Source of the DNA: Candidatus Krumholzibacteriota bacterium
Lineage (GTDB): Bacteria; Krumholzibacteriota; Krumholzibacteriia; Krumholzibacteriales; Krumholzibacteriaceae
Reading direction: 5' to 3'
Length of the DNA stretch: 5,887 nt
Assembly: GCA_030672805.1 (NCBI GenBank)
Contig: DAOVFR010000170.1
Span: 1 to 5,887 of the forward strand
Every line of letters begins with the position of its first letter. The first letter of the stretch is position 1. Below, piece after piece: positions 1 through 5,887 of this stretch. The notes beneath the pieces were generated by a model. It made no database searches. It was not told the origin of the DNA and was given only the letters and a program-made list of their open reading frames with translations. Both the position numbers and the translations under genes were made by a program.

Positions 1-1191
1 CACTATCAGGTCAAAGTGTTTGAAGACCGTCTCGAATCCTTCACGAATAAGCGTTCTGACCTGCTGTGCCTTTGAATAATAGGCGTCATAATACCCTGCG
101 GAAAGCACATATGTTCCAAGCAGGATCCTCCTCTTTACCTCCTCGCCGAATCCCTTACCGCGCGTCTTCTCGTACATCTCGATCAACGAACCCGTTCCTT
201 CACGCAGCCCGTACCGCACGCCGTCATACCGCGCCAGGTTCGATGAAGCCTCTGCATTCGCCAGGATATAGTAGCAGGCGATCGACGTATCCATGCCGGG
301 GAGCTCTATCGTTTCCGTTTCGGCCCCCGCGTTCTCCAGTTCCTCGATTGCCAGCATGATCGCGTTCCTGACCGATTCATCCATGCTCCAGGTTTCCAGC
401 CCGGCCGGAACAGCGATCCTCATGCCCCCGACGCCTGCATACAGTCCGGTCAGAAGGTCCGGCGCCCCTTCACGGATCGTTGTCGCATCGCACGGGTCAT
501 GCCCCGAAATGACCTGCATCGTGATCGCACAGTCGCGCACATCTCTCGTTATCGGCCCGATCTGGTCGAGGCTGCTGGCGAATGCGATCAGCCCGTACCG
601 CGATACCCTCCCGTACGTCCCCTTGAGACCCACAACACCGCATAGGCCGGCAGGCTGACGGATCGAACCTCCCGTATCCGAACCGAGCGCCACGAGAGCC
701 ATGCCTGACGCCACCGCCGCCGCAGACCCTCCACTCGACCCTCCCGGCGCATAGTCAAGATGCCACGGGTTGCGCGTGATCTTGAATGCCGAGTTTTCCG
801 TTGAGGAACCCATCGCGAATTCATCGAGGTTGGCCTTGCCGATGATCACCGCCCCCGCACCTTCAAGCAGCCCGATCACGGTCGCATCGTACGGAGGACA
901 ATAATGTTCGAGTATCCGCGAGGACGCCGTCGTCGGCCTGCCTCTAGTGCATATGTTGTCCTTGATCGCGATGGGAACACCGAATAACGGTTTCCCGCTC
1001 CTGTCCGAGTCCTCCAGCTCGGCGGCCCTCTTCATCGCCCCGTCCCGGAATATCTCGAGAAAGGCTCCAACCGACCGGTCAAGCCTCTCGATCCTTTCGA
1101 GGTAGGCCCCGACGACCTCGGCCGGCCGTATCTCCCGGAGGCCGTACAGACGCCCGAGTTCCGGAATCGACAGTTTCGTCAGATCGTCCAT
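1..1191 (-). CDS. gatA: Glu-tRNA(Gln)/Asp-tRNA(Asn) amidotransferase subunit A (C-terminus cut by window edge)
   Basis: This is the glutaminase subunit of GatCAB. It releases ammonia from glutamine, which GatB uses to convert Glu-tRNA(Gln) or Asp-tRNA(Asn) to the amidated form in the cytoplasm. Reading the minus strand gives 397 uninterrupted codons to the window edge. The family is usually about 480-490 residues, so roughly 90 C-terminal residues are missing. The amidase signature is intact. The catalytic Lys is K77 in GVPIAIKDNI, the cis-Ser is S152 in PGGSSGGSAAAVASG, and the nucleophile is S176 in GSDTGGSIRQPAG; K/S/S spacing matches the known triad. The ATG at 1191 is preceded by AAGGAG only 3 bases upstream. 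A TTG at 1224 overlapping the gatC stop (TTGA) is in frame and would add 11 residues. I prefer ATG because MDDLTKLSIPEL begins like typical GatA. The gene lies 29 bases after gatC and is surely co-transcribed with it. Confidence 0.97.
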   Translation of the reverse strand, partial: MDDLTKLSIPELGRLYGLREIRPAEVVGAYLERIERLDRSVGAFLEIFRDGAMKRAAELEDSDRSGKPLFGVPIAIKDNICTRGRPTTASSRILEHYCPPYDATVIGLLEGAGAVIIGKANLDEFAMGSSTENSAFKITRNPWHLDYAPGGSSGGSAAAVASGMALVALGSDTGGSIRQPAGLCGVVGLKGTYGRVSRYGLIAFASSLDQIGPITRDVRDCAITMQVISGHDPCDATTIREGAPDLLTGLYAGVGGMRIAVPAGLETWSMDESVRNAIMLAIEELENAGAETETIELPGMDTSIACYYILANAEASSNLARYDGVRYGLREGTGSLIEMYEKTRGKGFGEEVKRRILLGTYVLSAGYYDAYYSKAQQVRTLIREGFETVFKHFDLIV

Positions 1192-1194
1192 GAA

Positions 1195-1200
1195 CTCCTT
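1195..1200 (-). promoter_or_regulatory. gatA ribosome binding site
   Basis: AAGGAG on the minus strand lies only 3 bases before the chosen ATG at 1191. The purine core is strong but the spacing is shorter than usual. No comparable site precedes the alternative TTG at 1224, so the site favours the ATG. The short spacing could lower initiation, or initiation could depend on ribosomes arriving from gatC. Confidence 0.6.
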
Positions 1201-1220
1201 TCGCCACGATCGGCCGGTGC

Positions 1221-1520
1221 TCAAGTATCATCCGTTTCGATAACGGGCGGAACGCTGAACATTCCCGATTTCGTTTCCGGCGCCTGTCCGAGCACCTCGC
1301 TCCGTTCAAGACAGGCTCCCGTCCCGTCCTCACGATAAAAGGCTTCGTGTGTCCCGGTGTCCGCACCGGGAGTGACCCTGCCGGTATCCACCGCCTGGAG
1401 CTGCTTCACGAACTCGATGATCCGTTCGAGCTGTCCGCGGAGCTTTTCCCTTGACTCGCCATCCAGCTTCAGGCGGGCGAGCCTTTCGAGATGTCCCAAT
1501 TCCTCGTCAGAAAGCTGCAT
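1221..1520 (-). CDS. gatC: Glu-tRNA(Gln)/Asp-tRNA(Asn) amidotransferase subunit C
   Basis: This small non-catalytic subunit of GatCAB wraps around the GatA-GatB interface and stabilises the complex. The 99-residue product has the family's usual length. It begins with the typical helical N-terminus (MQLSDEELGHLERLARLKL), followed by a helix with the pattern LERIIEFVKQLQAVDT at about residues 31-46, where family members carry a similar 'L..il.fv..L..vDt' motif. The C-terminal part is an extended segment (EAFYREDG, then LGQAPETKSGMFSVPPVIE) resembling the family's 'R.D......e.l..nAp....g.f.VP.vi' ending. The start is supported by GGGAGG at 1530-1535 on the minus strand, 9 bases before the ATG. 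It is the first gene of the gatC-gatA unit; the divergent region upstream should hold its promoter. Confidence 0.95.
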   Translation of the reverse strand: MQLSDEELGHLERLARLKLDGESREKLRGQLERIIEFVKQLQAVDTGRVTPGADTGTHEAFYREDGTGACLERSEVLGQAPETKSGMFSVPPVIETDDT

Positions 1521-1643
1521 AGACCGATTCCTCCCGCTTGACGAAAACCGCTAACTCACGAATATATCTCAGACATGGTAATGGTAATGATACCGGCGCT
1601 CAGTTCAATCAAAATCTAGCATGTCCGGCATACTTTTTGCCAA

Positions 1644-1649
1644 ATTATA
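1644..1649 (-). promoter_or_regulatory. Candidate -10 element of the gatCA promoter
   Basis: The minus strand reads TATAAT, a perfect sigma-70 -10 hexamer, in the AT-rich divergent region. The expected -35 position, 16-17 bases upstream, is poor (CGTTTA or CCGTTT) and there is no TG extension. Use would place the transcript start near 1637, with a leader of about 115 bases before gatC. A weaker alternative is TATATT at 1561-1566 with ATTACC at 1583-1588, closer to gatC. This call rests on hexamer matching alone. Confidence 0.3.
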
Positions 1650-1679
1650 TTGGTACATGGCCGAATAAACGGTAATAAT
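1650..1679 (+). promoter_or_regulatory. Candidate promoter of the DUF2207-lemA unit
   Basis: TTGGTA (1650-1655, 4 of 6 to the -35 consensus) is followed after 18 bases by AATAAT (1674-1679, 5 of 6 to the -10 consensus). Transcription would begin near 1686, leaving a leader of about 65 bases before the ATG at 1751. The -35 hexamer directly abuts the minus-strand TATAAT, so the two divergent promoters would compete for the same DNA. This is only a consensus match. Confidence 0.25.
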
Positions 1680-1750
1680 GATCTGTATATCATGATGAGC
1701 CGCATTAACATGGAAAGACATGACCGGGCCCGTCGCACAGGGGGAATCAC

Positions 1751-3694
1751 ATGAGAAAAACCGTATACGAATCGCCGCATGGCCGGTACCCGTGGGGATC
1801 ACTGCACACCCGCGCGCCGGTCCGTCTATTTGTACTCGTCGTGTGTGCCGTCATCCTCGGAGGCACGTACCCGCCGGGAAGGCTCGCTGCGTCTGAAGAC
1901 AAGAGCTTCAGCCATCCATTGATCGAACAGGTCTACCGCTTCCTTCCAGACGGCACCGTCGAGGTCGAAGAGATCCGCTCGTTCAGCTTCAAGGGAAGCT
2001 TCACGTGGGCGACACTGAACCGTGAGACGAGGGGCGCCTACGGGAGGTACGGTATCGATTACCTCGGCGTATGGGACGCGGAAACGAACGAGAAACTGCG
2101 ATCCGAACAGAGTATGTCCGCCGGCTACGCGAACATCAAGTGGCATTACCAGGCACGGAACACGACGCGTCGTTTTCTTATACGGTACCGTATACGGAAC
2201 GCCGTACAGCGATACGGGGACGTCGCCCAGTTCTACTGGAAGGCGATCGAGGACCGCCACGCCCGCATCGACAGGGTCGAGATCACGCTCATACCCCCCT
2301 CCCCGAGCCCCGGTCTGTTCAAGGTGTTCATCCACGGCAAGGCGGCGCCGGGCACACTCGAATTCCCTGACGATTTCGGCAGGGCACATATCGGCCAGTC
2401 AAGGATACCGAAGAAAAGCTTCATGGAAGTGAGGGCTCTCTTCGATCCCGCGCTCTTCCATGATGTCCCGGTACAGTCGGGTGAGACGTACGAATCCATT
2501 CTTGCCGACGAGAGACGCATCACCGAGACCGCAAGACACATGGTGATGAAATTCTATGGAGCCATCATGGCGGGAATCGTGATATTCGTCGCCATCGTCG
2601 GAATATATATCTATTTCTACATCAGGTACGGAACCGAACCGAAGCTCTCGTACGACTCAACATACGAACGTGAGCCGCCCCGCGACCTTCCTCCCGCCGT
2701 ACTCCCCGCGATACTGACCCAGAGCGGCGTCAAGGTGCAGGATATGACCAGGGGATTTGCGGCCACCCTGCTCGAGTGCGCTCGGCTCGGCTATCTGGAG
2801 ATCGGTGAAGAAAAGAGCGAAGGGTTTCTCGGCATCTTCAAGAATACCCTTCTCAGGTATACGATAACGGAGAAGGGGATCGCGGCACTCGAGAAGGAAC
2901 CGATCGAGCACGTGCGAGGTGAACGCCCGCTCGAACCGTTCGAGAAGGACGTGCTGAGAACGGTTATCCGGGAGGCGGGTGACGGCAAAACGGCCACGAC
3001 AAAAGAAATCGTGGAATGGGGAAGCGACAGGACCGGAAAAAAGACAAACTTCCTGGCATTCATCGAACCGAGAGGAAAACTCCTGAGAAAGTGGTTCGAA
3101 AAGAACTATTTCAAGCTCGACGATGACCGCAGCGAGAAGGCCAAGGGATGGTTTGTCGGTATCGCGCTACTTGCGGGGGTCTGTATCATACTCATGTTCA
3201 TCTTTCTCGTCCGCACTCCCATCCTCATTATCATCGGCATCGCAACCATCGTCTTCGGTGTCATCGCCGCAATCCCGCTTGCCCGGCGGACACCCGAGGC
3301 CGCGCTCGAGCACGAGCGGTGGAACGCATTCAAGAAGTTCATGATCGATTTCTCCGCGATGAAGGAGGCCGGTCCCGGGCTCCTCCAGATCTGGGACTCC
3401 TATCTCGTATATGCAACGGCTCTCGGTGTTGCGGACAAGCTGCTGAAAAACCTGAAAAACATAGCCATCGAATACAGCAGCACCGTCCCGGTCGTGGCCT
3501 GGTATCATCCGGCCGTGACGTCAAGCAAGACGTCCTCACTCGGACAGGGCTTCTCCTCTCTCGAGTCGCTGACCAGCTCTATCAGCAACATGCAGGCGCT
3601 CTCGAGCGCCCTCTCGTCATCAACGAGCACCGGCGGCGGGTTCAGCGGAGGAGGGGGCGGGGGAGGCGGCGGCGGATGCAGCGGCGCCGGGTAA
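1751..3694 (+). CDS. DUF2207 (YciQ-like) membrane protein with glycine-rich C-terminal tail
   Basis: This envelope protein belongs to the DUF2207 family, whose biochemical role is unknown. The 647 residues run in a typical order. A hydrophobic signal or anchor segment spans about 24-40. A beta-rich extracytoplasmic domain covers about 50-265. Transmembrane segments follow at about 268-290, 466-487 and 489-510. A soluble domain with winged-helix-like stretches (GFAATLLECARLGYLEI, LRYTITEKG) lies at about 325-455. The family-like segment ALEHERWNAFKKFMIDFS (517-534) precedes WDSYLVYATALGVADKLLK (548-566). Positive charges after the first inner membrane segment (RYGTEPK) place 291-465 and the C-terminus inside the cytoplasm. 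A Ser/Thr-rich linker (590-627) leads to a Gly-rich tail (628-647) holding one Cys at 643 and ending CSGAG. AGGGGG, 6 bases upstream, supports the ATG. The gene is followed by lemA, a frequent neighbour, and is probably co-transcribed with it. The stop falls within a duplicated tail segment. Confidence 0.9.
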   Translation: MRKTVYESPHGRYPWGSLHTRAPVRLFVLVVCAVILGGTYPPGRLAASEDKSFSHPLIEQVYRFLPDGTVEVEEIRSFSFKGSFTWATLNRETRGAYGRYGIDYLGVWDAETNEKLRSEQSMSAGYANIKWHYQARNTTRRFLIRYRIRNAVQRYGDVAQFYWKAIEDRHARIDRVEITLIPPSPSPGLFKVFIHGKAAPGTLEFPDDFGRAHIGQSRIPKKSFMEVRALFDPALFHDVPVQSGETYESILADERRITETARHMVMKFYGAIMAGIVIFVAIVGIYIYFYIRYGTEPKLSYDSTYEREPPRDLPPAVLPAILTQSGVKVQDMTRGFAATLLECARLGYLEIGEEKSEGFLGIFKNTLLRYTITEKGIAALEKEPIEHVRGERPLEPFEKDVLRTVIREAGDGKTATTKEIVEWGSDRTGKKTNFLAFIEPRGKLLRKWFEKNYFKLDDDRSEKAKGWFVGIALLAGVCIILMFIFLVRTPILIIIGIATIVFGVIAAIPLARRTPEAALEHERWNAFKKFMIDFSAMKEAGPGLLQIWDSYLVYATALGVADKLLKNLKNIAIEYSSTVPVVAWYHPAVTSSKTSSLGQGFSSLESLTSSISNMQALSSALSSSTSTGGGFSGGGGGGGGGGCSGAG

Positions 3695-3754
3695 ACAGGC
3701 GGCGAATTCAGTGCCGACGCTGGCTGGGGATGCAGCGGCGCAGGTTAAGCAGGC
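3674..3754 (+). repeat. In-frame tandem copy of the DUF2207 C-terminal tail and stop codon
   Basis: Two 27-base copies, 3674-3700 and 3728-3754, match at 24 positions and are offset by 54 bases, an exact multiple of three. Both encode GCSGAG followed by TAA, in the same frame. Two of the three differences are synonymous third-position changes (GCC/GCA for Ala, GGG/GGT for Gly); the third lies after the stop. At protein level the similarity is longer: TGGGFS...GCSGAG (from 3629) resembles TGGEFSADAGWGCSGAG (3695-3745), with four glycines fewer. Because similarity continues past the stop codon, I infer a tandem duplication that included the stop, leaving the second copy untranslated unless TAA at 3692 is read through. 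Confidence 0.85.
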
Positions 3755-3774
3755 CCGGTTGGACGAAACTAAAA

Positions 3775-3778
3775 GAGG
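3775..3778 (+). promoter_or_regulatory. lemA ribosome binding site
   Basis: The sequence AAAAGAGG ends 4 bases before the ATG at 3783, and its GAGG core decides the start. An in-frame GTG at 3711 would add 24 residues, but it falls inside the duplicated tail copy of the upstream gene, has no evident ribosome binding site and would bury the membrane anchor behind a charged extension. Confidence 0.65.
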
Positions 3779-3782
3779 CACC

Positions 3783-4349
3783 ATGAATATTGCGCTGCTC
3801 GTCATAATAGCGGTGATTGCAGCCGACCTCACCTGGGCGATATTTATCTTCAACAGGCTTGTTATGTATCGAAACCGCTTCCGGAACGCCTATTCCCAGA
3901 TTGACGTGGTGCTCAAACGCAGGCACGAATTGATACCGAAGTTGGTGCAGACGGTGAAAGCATACGCGGGACACGAAACCGGCGTGCTGACCGCGGTCAC
4001 AGATGCCCGTACGCGAGCCTTGAGCGCCGATTCCATACCGAAACTGGCTGAAGCGGAGGGTGGTCTTTCCGGAACGCTGAAAACGCTCTTTGCCGTTGCC
4101 GAGGGATACCCCACGCTCAAGGCGGACGAGAACTTCCTCCGGCTCCAGGATGAGATCGGCAAGGCCGAGGATAGGATCCGCTATGCCAGACAGTTCTACA
4201 ACGATACGGTCATGAGATACAACGTGGCAATCGAGACATTTCCGAACATTATCATCGCACGGCTGTTCCATTTCCGGGAAACGAGCTTCTTCTCGTTCGA
4301 CGGTAAAACCGGGCAGGCTTCTCAAGTTTCGAATGTGAACGGTGCGTAG
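3783..4349 (+). CDS. lemA: LemA family membrane-anchored protein
   Basis: LemA proteins are small, membrane-anchored, all-helical proteins of unresolved function. The 188-residue product has the family's usual length. An N-terminal transmembrane helix spans residues 3-23. The hallmark block follows: FNRLVMYRNRFRNAYSQIDV, then LKRRHELIPKLVQTVKAYAGHE (about 44-65). Family helices continue with AVTDARTRAL (71-80), AVAEGYPTLKADENFLRLQDEI (104-125), AEDRIRYARQFYNDTVMRYN (128-147) and FPNIIIARLFHF (153-164). The C-terminal FF pair and polar tail are typical. The gene lies 88 bases after the DUF2207 stop on the same strand. LemA and glycine-tailed membrane proteins of the DUF2207 or TPM (YgcG) type often occur together, so a joint envelope role is a fair inference. 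The last 28 bases overlap the helicase stop region on the other strand. Confidence 0.95.
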   Translation: MNIALLVIIAVIAADLTWAIFIFNRLVMYRNRFRNAYSQIDVVLKRRHELIPKLVQTVKAYAGHETGVLTAVTDARTRALSADSIPKLAEAEGGLSGTLKTLFAVAEGYPTLKADENFLRLQDEIGKAEDRIRYARQFYNDTVMRYNVAIETFPNIIIARLFHFRETSFFSFDGKTGQASQVSNVNGA

Positions 4350-5887
4350 TTCGCGAGGAATTTCTTCGTTCCCTTGCCGGGAAACGCAACGGTGACCTTC
4401 ATCTCCTGCCCCGAGCCTTCCACATCTCGTATCGTCCCCCTTCCGAACGAGGGGTGAACCACGGAGGCCCCGACACGGAACCTCCTGCCGGCCACGGTCC
4501 TCTCACCGGCCCGTGCTTTCCGTACCGGCGATCCCATATCCCGCAACAGGTCCGCGGCCGATACCGCGCCGTCCATCATGTTCACAACCTTGACGAGGTG
4601 TCCGGGAATCTCGCAGCAGAAGCGTGAAGGCTCGTTTCCGGTCCGGTTTCCGAACCGCATGCGGTTCGATGCGGTGAAAAGAAAGAGGCGTTCCATGGCC
4701 CTCGTCATGCCGACGTAGAAAAGCCTGCGCTCCTCCTCCAGTTCCTCGTTGTCGTCAAAGCTCGAATAATGAGGCAGCAGTCCCTCTTCCAGGCCGGTGA
4801 TCAGGACCGCCCTGAATTCGAGTCCCTTCGAGTTATGGAGTGTCATGAGCGCAACCGTTTCCTCCGATTTCAGGAAGTCGATACCGCTCAGAAGCGCGAT
4901 TTCCTCGAGGAAGAAGGCACAGCTCCGGTCGGCGGCAGTTGAGACGAACCGCTGCGTCTCGACGAGGAGTTCCTCGATGTTCTCGAGCCTCACCTGTGCT
5001 GTTTTCGGGTCATCGAGAAGGTAATCGCGGTACTTCGTCCTATCGATAACGGCCTCGAGCACCTCGTGGGCCGTCTTCGATCCGGCCATGAGACGAAGCG
5101 AGGCTAAGAGTTCTCCGAAGTCCTTGACCTTTTTGTTTTCCCGTGAGACCCCGGTCGTCGCATCCATCACGGTGTCAAGAAGACTCCTGCCGCCCGCTGC
5201 CCCCTCTATTCTCTCGACGCTAACCTGCCCTATACCCCTGCGCGGCACGTTGACGATACGCCTGAAGCTGACGTCGTCGTCGGGATTGTTCACGAGCTTC
5301 AGGTATCCGAGAAGGTCCTTGATCTCCTTCCGCTCGTAGAATCTCACGCCCCCGATGATCTGGTAGGGAAGACCTCCCCGCCTAAGTGCGTTTTCCAGTG
5401 CGCGGGACTGTGCATGTGTCCTGTAGAGAATGGCTATCTCGTCCCTCCTGTACCCGGACCTGATGAGCCCGATGATCGTTTCGCGAACGGCGTTTGCCTC
5501 ATCGATCTCGTCATTCGCACTGTACAGTGCTGCAATTTCTCCCTTGCCTTTCTTCGACCACAGGTTTTTTCCCTTCCTCCCCACGTTATTTGCTATAAGC
5601 TTATTTGCGGCCTCTAGGATATTGTTCGTCGACCGGTAGTTCTCCTCGAGGCGGATCGTCACTGTTCCCCGGTACACCTTCTCGAACTGGAGGATGTTCT
5701 CTATCGTCGCGCCCCTCCACCCGTATATCGCCTGGTCGTCGTCCCCCACGACAAAAAGGTTCCGGTGCCTCGATGCAAGCGCATCGATCATAACCATCTG
5801 GATCGTGTTCGTATCCTGGAACTCGTCGACCAGGACATACTTGAATTGCCTCGCGTACCGTTCCCTGACCCTCGGATGGGCCGTGAA
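4322..5887 (-). CDS. pcrA: UvrD/PcrA-type superfamily 1 DNA helicase (N-terminus cut by window edge)
   Basis: This is an ATP-dependent 3'-5' DNA helicase of the UvrD/PcrA group, which acts in excision repair, replication restart and removal of RecA filaments. The frame is open from the right edge, giving 521 C-terminal residues; full family members are about 700-750, so the Walker A region is missing. In fragment numbering, visible motifs are II at about 18-27 (VLVDEFQDTN), III at 46-59 (VVGDDDQAIYGWRG), IV at 79-87 (RLEENYRST), V at 345-362 (VALMTLHNSKGLEFRAVL) and VI at 382-402 (around EEERRLFYVGMTRA). Residues 472-516 (VGASVVHPSFGRGTI...VTVAF...FLANYAPF) match the C-terminal Tudor-like domain typical of PcrA/UvrD, which separates it from Rep. 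A Met codon at 5797 is internal: motif II lies upstream of it in the same frame. The gene points toward gatC-gatA, separated from it by the oppositely oriented lemA and DUF2207 genes. Confidence 0.95.
   Translation of the reverse strand, partial: FTAHPRVRERYARQFKYVLVDEFQDTNTIQMVMIDALASRHRNLFVVGDDDQAIYGWRGATIENILQFEKVYRGTVTIRLEENYRSTNNILEAANKLIANNVGRKGKNLWSKKGKGEIAALYSANDEIDEANAVRETIIGLIRSGYRRDEIAILYRTHAQSRALENALRRGGLPYQIIGGVRFYERKEIKDLLGYLKLVNNPDDDVSFRRIVNVPRRGIGQVSVERIEGAAGGRSLLDTVMDATTGVSRENKKVKDFGELLASLRLMAGSKTAHEVLEAVIDRTKYRDYLLDDPKTAQVRLENIEELLVETQRFVSTAADRSCAFFLEEIALLSGIDFLKSEETVALMTLHNSKGLEFRAVLITGLEEGLLPHYSSFDDNEELEEERRLFYVGMTRAMERLFLFTASNRMRFGNRTGNEPSRFCCEIPGHLVKVVNMMDGAVSAADLLRDMGSPVRKARAGERTVAGRRFRVGASVVHPSFGRGTIRDVEGSGQEMKVTVAFPGKGTKKFLANYAPFTFET

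Larger units (their letters stand above)
1521..1750. promoter_or_regulatory. Divergent intergenic region between gatC and the DUF2207 gene
   Basis: These 230 bases separate two genes transcribed away from each other, so they should contain both promoters. The segment is clearly more AT-rich than the flanking genes. It includes a perfect TATAAT on the minus strand, an AATAAT on the plus strand, a hexamer-like direct repeat (ATGGTA ATGGTA ATGATA, 1575-1592), and two short inverted repeats: CCAA-N6-TTGG at 1640-1653 and ATGAT-N6-ATCAT at 1678-1693. Ribosome binding sites lie at its edges: GGGAGG for gatC, and AGGGGG at 1739-1744 for the DUF2207 gene. I see no convincing gene, riboswitch or terminator in it. 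Confidence 0.6.

Noticed and set aside
1575..1592. Short direct repeat (ATGGTA ATGGTA ATGATA) considered as an iteron or regulator array
   Set aside because: Only two exact units and one imperfect unit are present, with no spaced array. This is too little to call an origin or operator.
1605..1802. A 65-codon minus-strand open frame across the divergent region
   Set aside because: It starts with GTG inside the DUF2207 gene with no ribosome binding site, and its product has no recognisable pattern. It also covers the AT-rich promoter region.
3711..3782. Upstream GTG extension of lemA by 24 residues
   Set aside because: The extension falls in the duplicated tail of the upstream gene and lacks a ribosome binding site. 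The ATG at 3783 has AAAAGAGG just upstream and begins directly with the membrane helix typical of LemA.
3695..3782. Intrinsic terminator between the DUF2207 gene and lemA
   Set aside because: I found no GC-rich stem followed by a T tract. The spacer is mostly the repeated coding tail, so the two genes are probably on one transcript.
3148..3786. A 212-codon open frame on the plus strand overlapping the end of the DUF2207 gene, rich in Arg and His
   Set aside because: It lies out of frame over the clearly coding DUF2207 membrane segments and glycine tail. Its Arg/Gly/His-heavy composition is what GC-rich codons give in a shifted frame.
3708..4325. Long minus-strand open frame (205 codons) antisense to lemA
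   Set aside because: lemA on the plus strand has an unmistakable family sequence over the same bases. The antisense frame has no recognisable domain and is a codon-bias shadow.
5797..5797. Met codon at 5797 (minus strand) as the start of a short helicase gene
   Set aside because: The frame stays open to the window edge and the upstream part encodes the Walker B motif VLVDEFQDTN, so the Met is internal to a longer helicase.

Overview
This is a moderately GC-rich bacterial chromosome segment with mostly G/C wobble positions. It carries five protein-coding genes, two of them cut by the window edges. A GatCAB-type amidotransferase operon implies a bacterium that makes Gln-tRNA(Gln) and/or Asn-tRNA(Asn) indirectly. 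A UvrD/PcrA helicase near gatC-gatA recalls gene orders I remember from Desulfobacterota-like and related lineages. No gene here is diagnostic of a phylum, so that placement is an inference. There are no tRNA or rRNA genes, no CRISPR array and no transposase; the region looks like core chromosome.

Layout. Positions 1-1520 (minus strand) hold gatC followed by gatA, 29 bases apart; gatA runs off the left edge after 397 codons. Positions 1521-1750 are a noncoding divergent regulatory region. Positions 1751-4349 (plus strand) hold two envelope genes. The first is a 647-residue DUF2207 (YciQ-like) membrane protein ending in a glycine-rich tail with a single cysteine. The second is a 188-residue LemA family protein. 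Positions 4322-5887 (minus strand) hold the C-terminal 521 residues of a UvrD/PcrA superfamily 1 helicase that enters from the right edge. Its stop codon lies inside the 3' end of lemA.

How the genes relate. GatC and GatA are two subunits of the tRNA-dependent amidotransferase; gatB is not in view. The helicase is a separate DNA repair/replication function. DUF2207 and LemA are a familiar pairing of unknown biochemical role and probably form one transcription unit. They sit in opposite orientation between two minus-strand housekeeping blocks, which suggests a cassette placed between the helicase and gatCA.

The most unusual signal is the junction between the DUF2207 gene and lemA. The last codons of the DUF2207 gene, the stop codon and a few bases after it are repeated, in the same reading frame, 54 bases downstream. 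The "intergenic" spacer is therefore a second, diverged copy of the protein's C-terminal tail. I see no strong case for a wholly new system here; the LemA/DUF2207 pair with its duplicated tail is the best candidate for follow-up.
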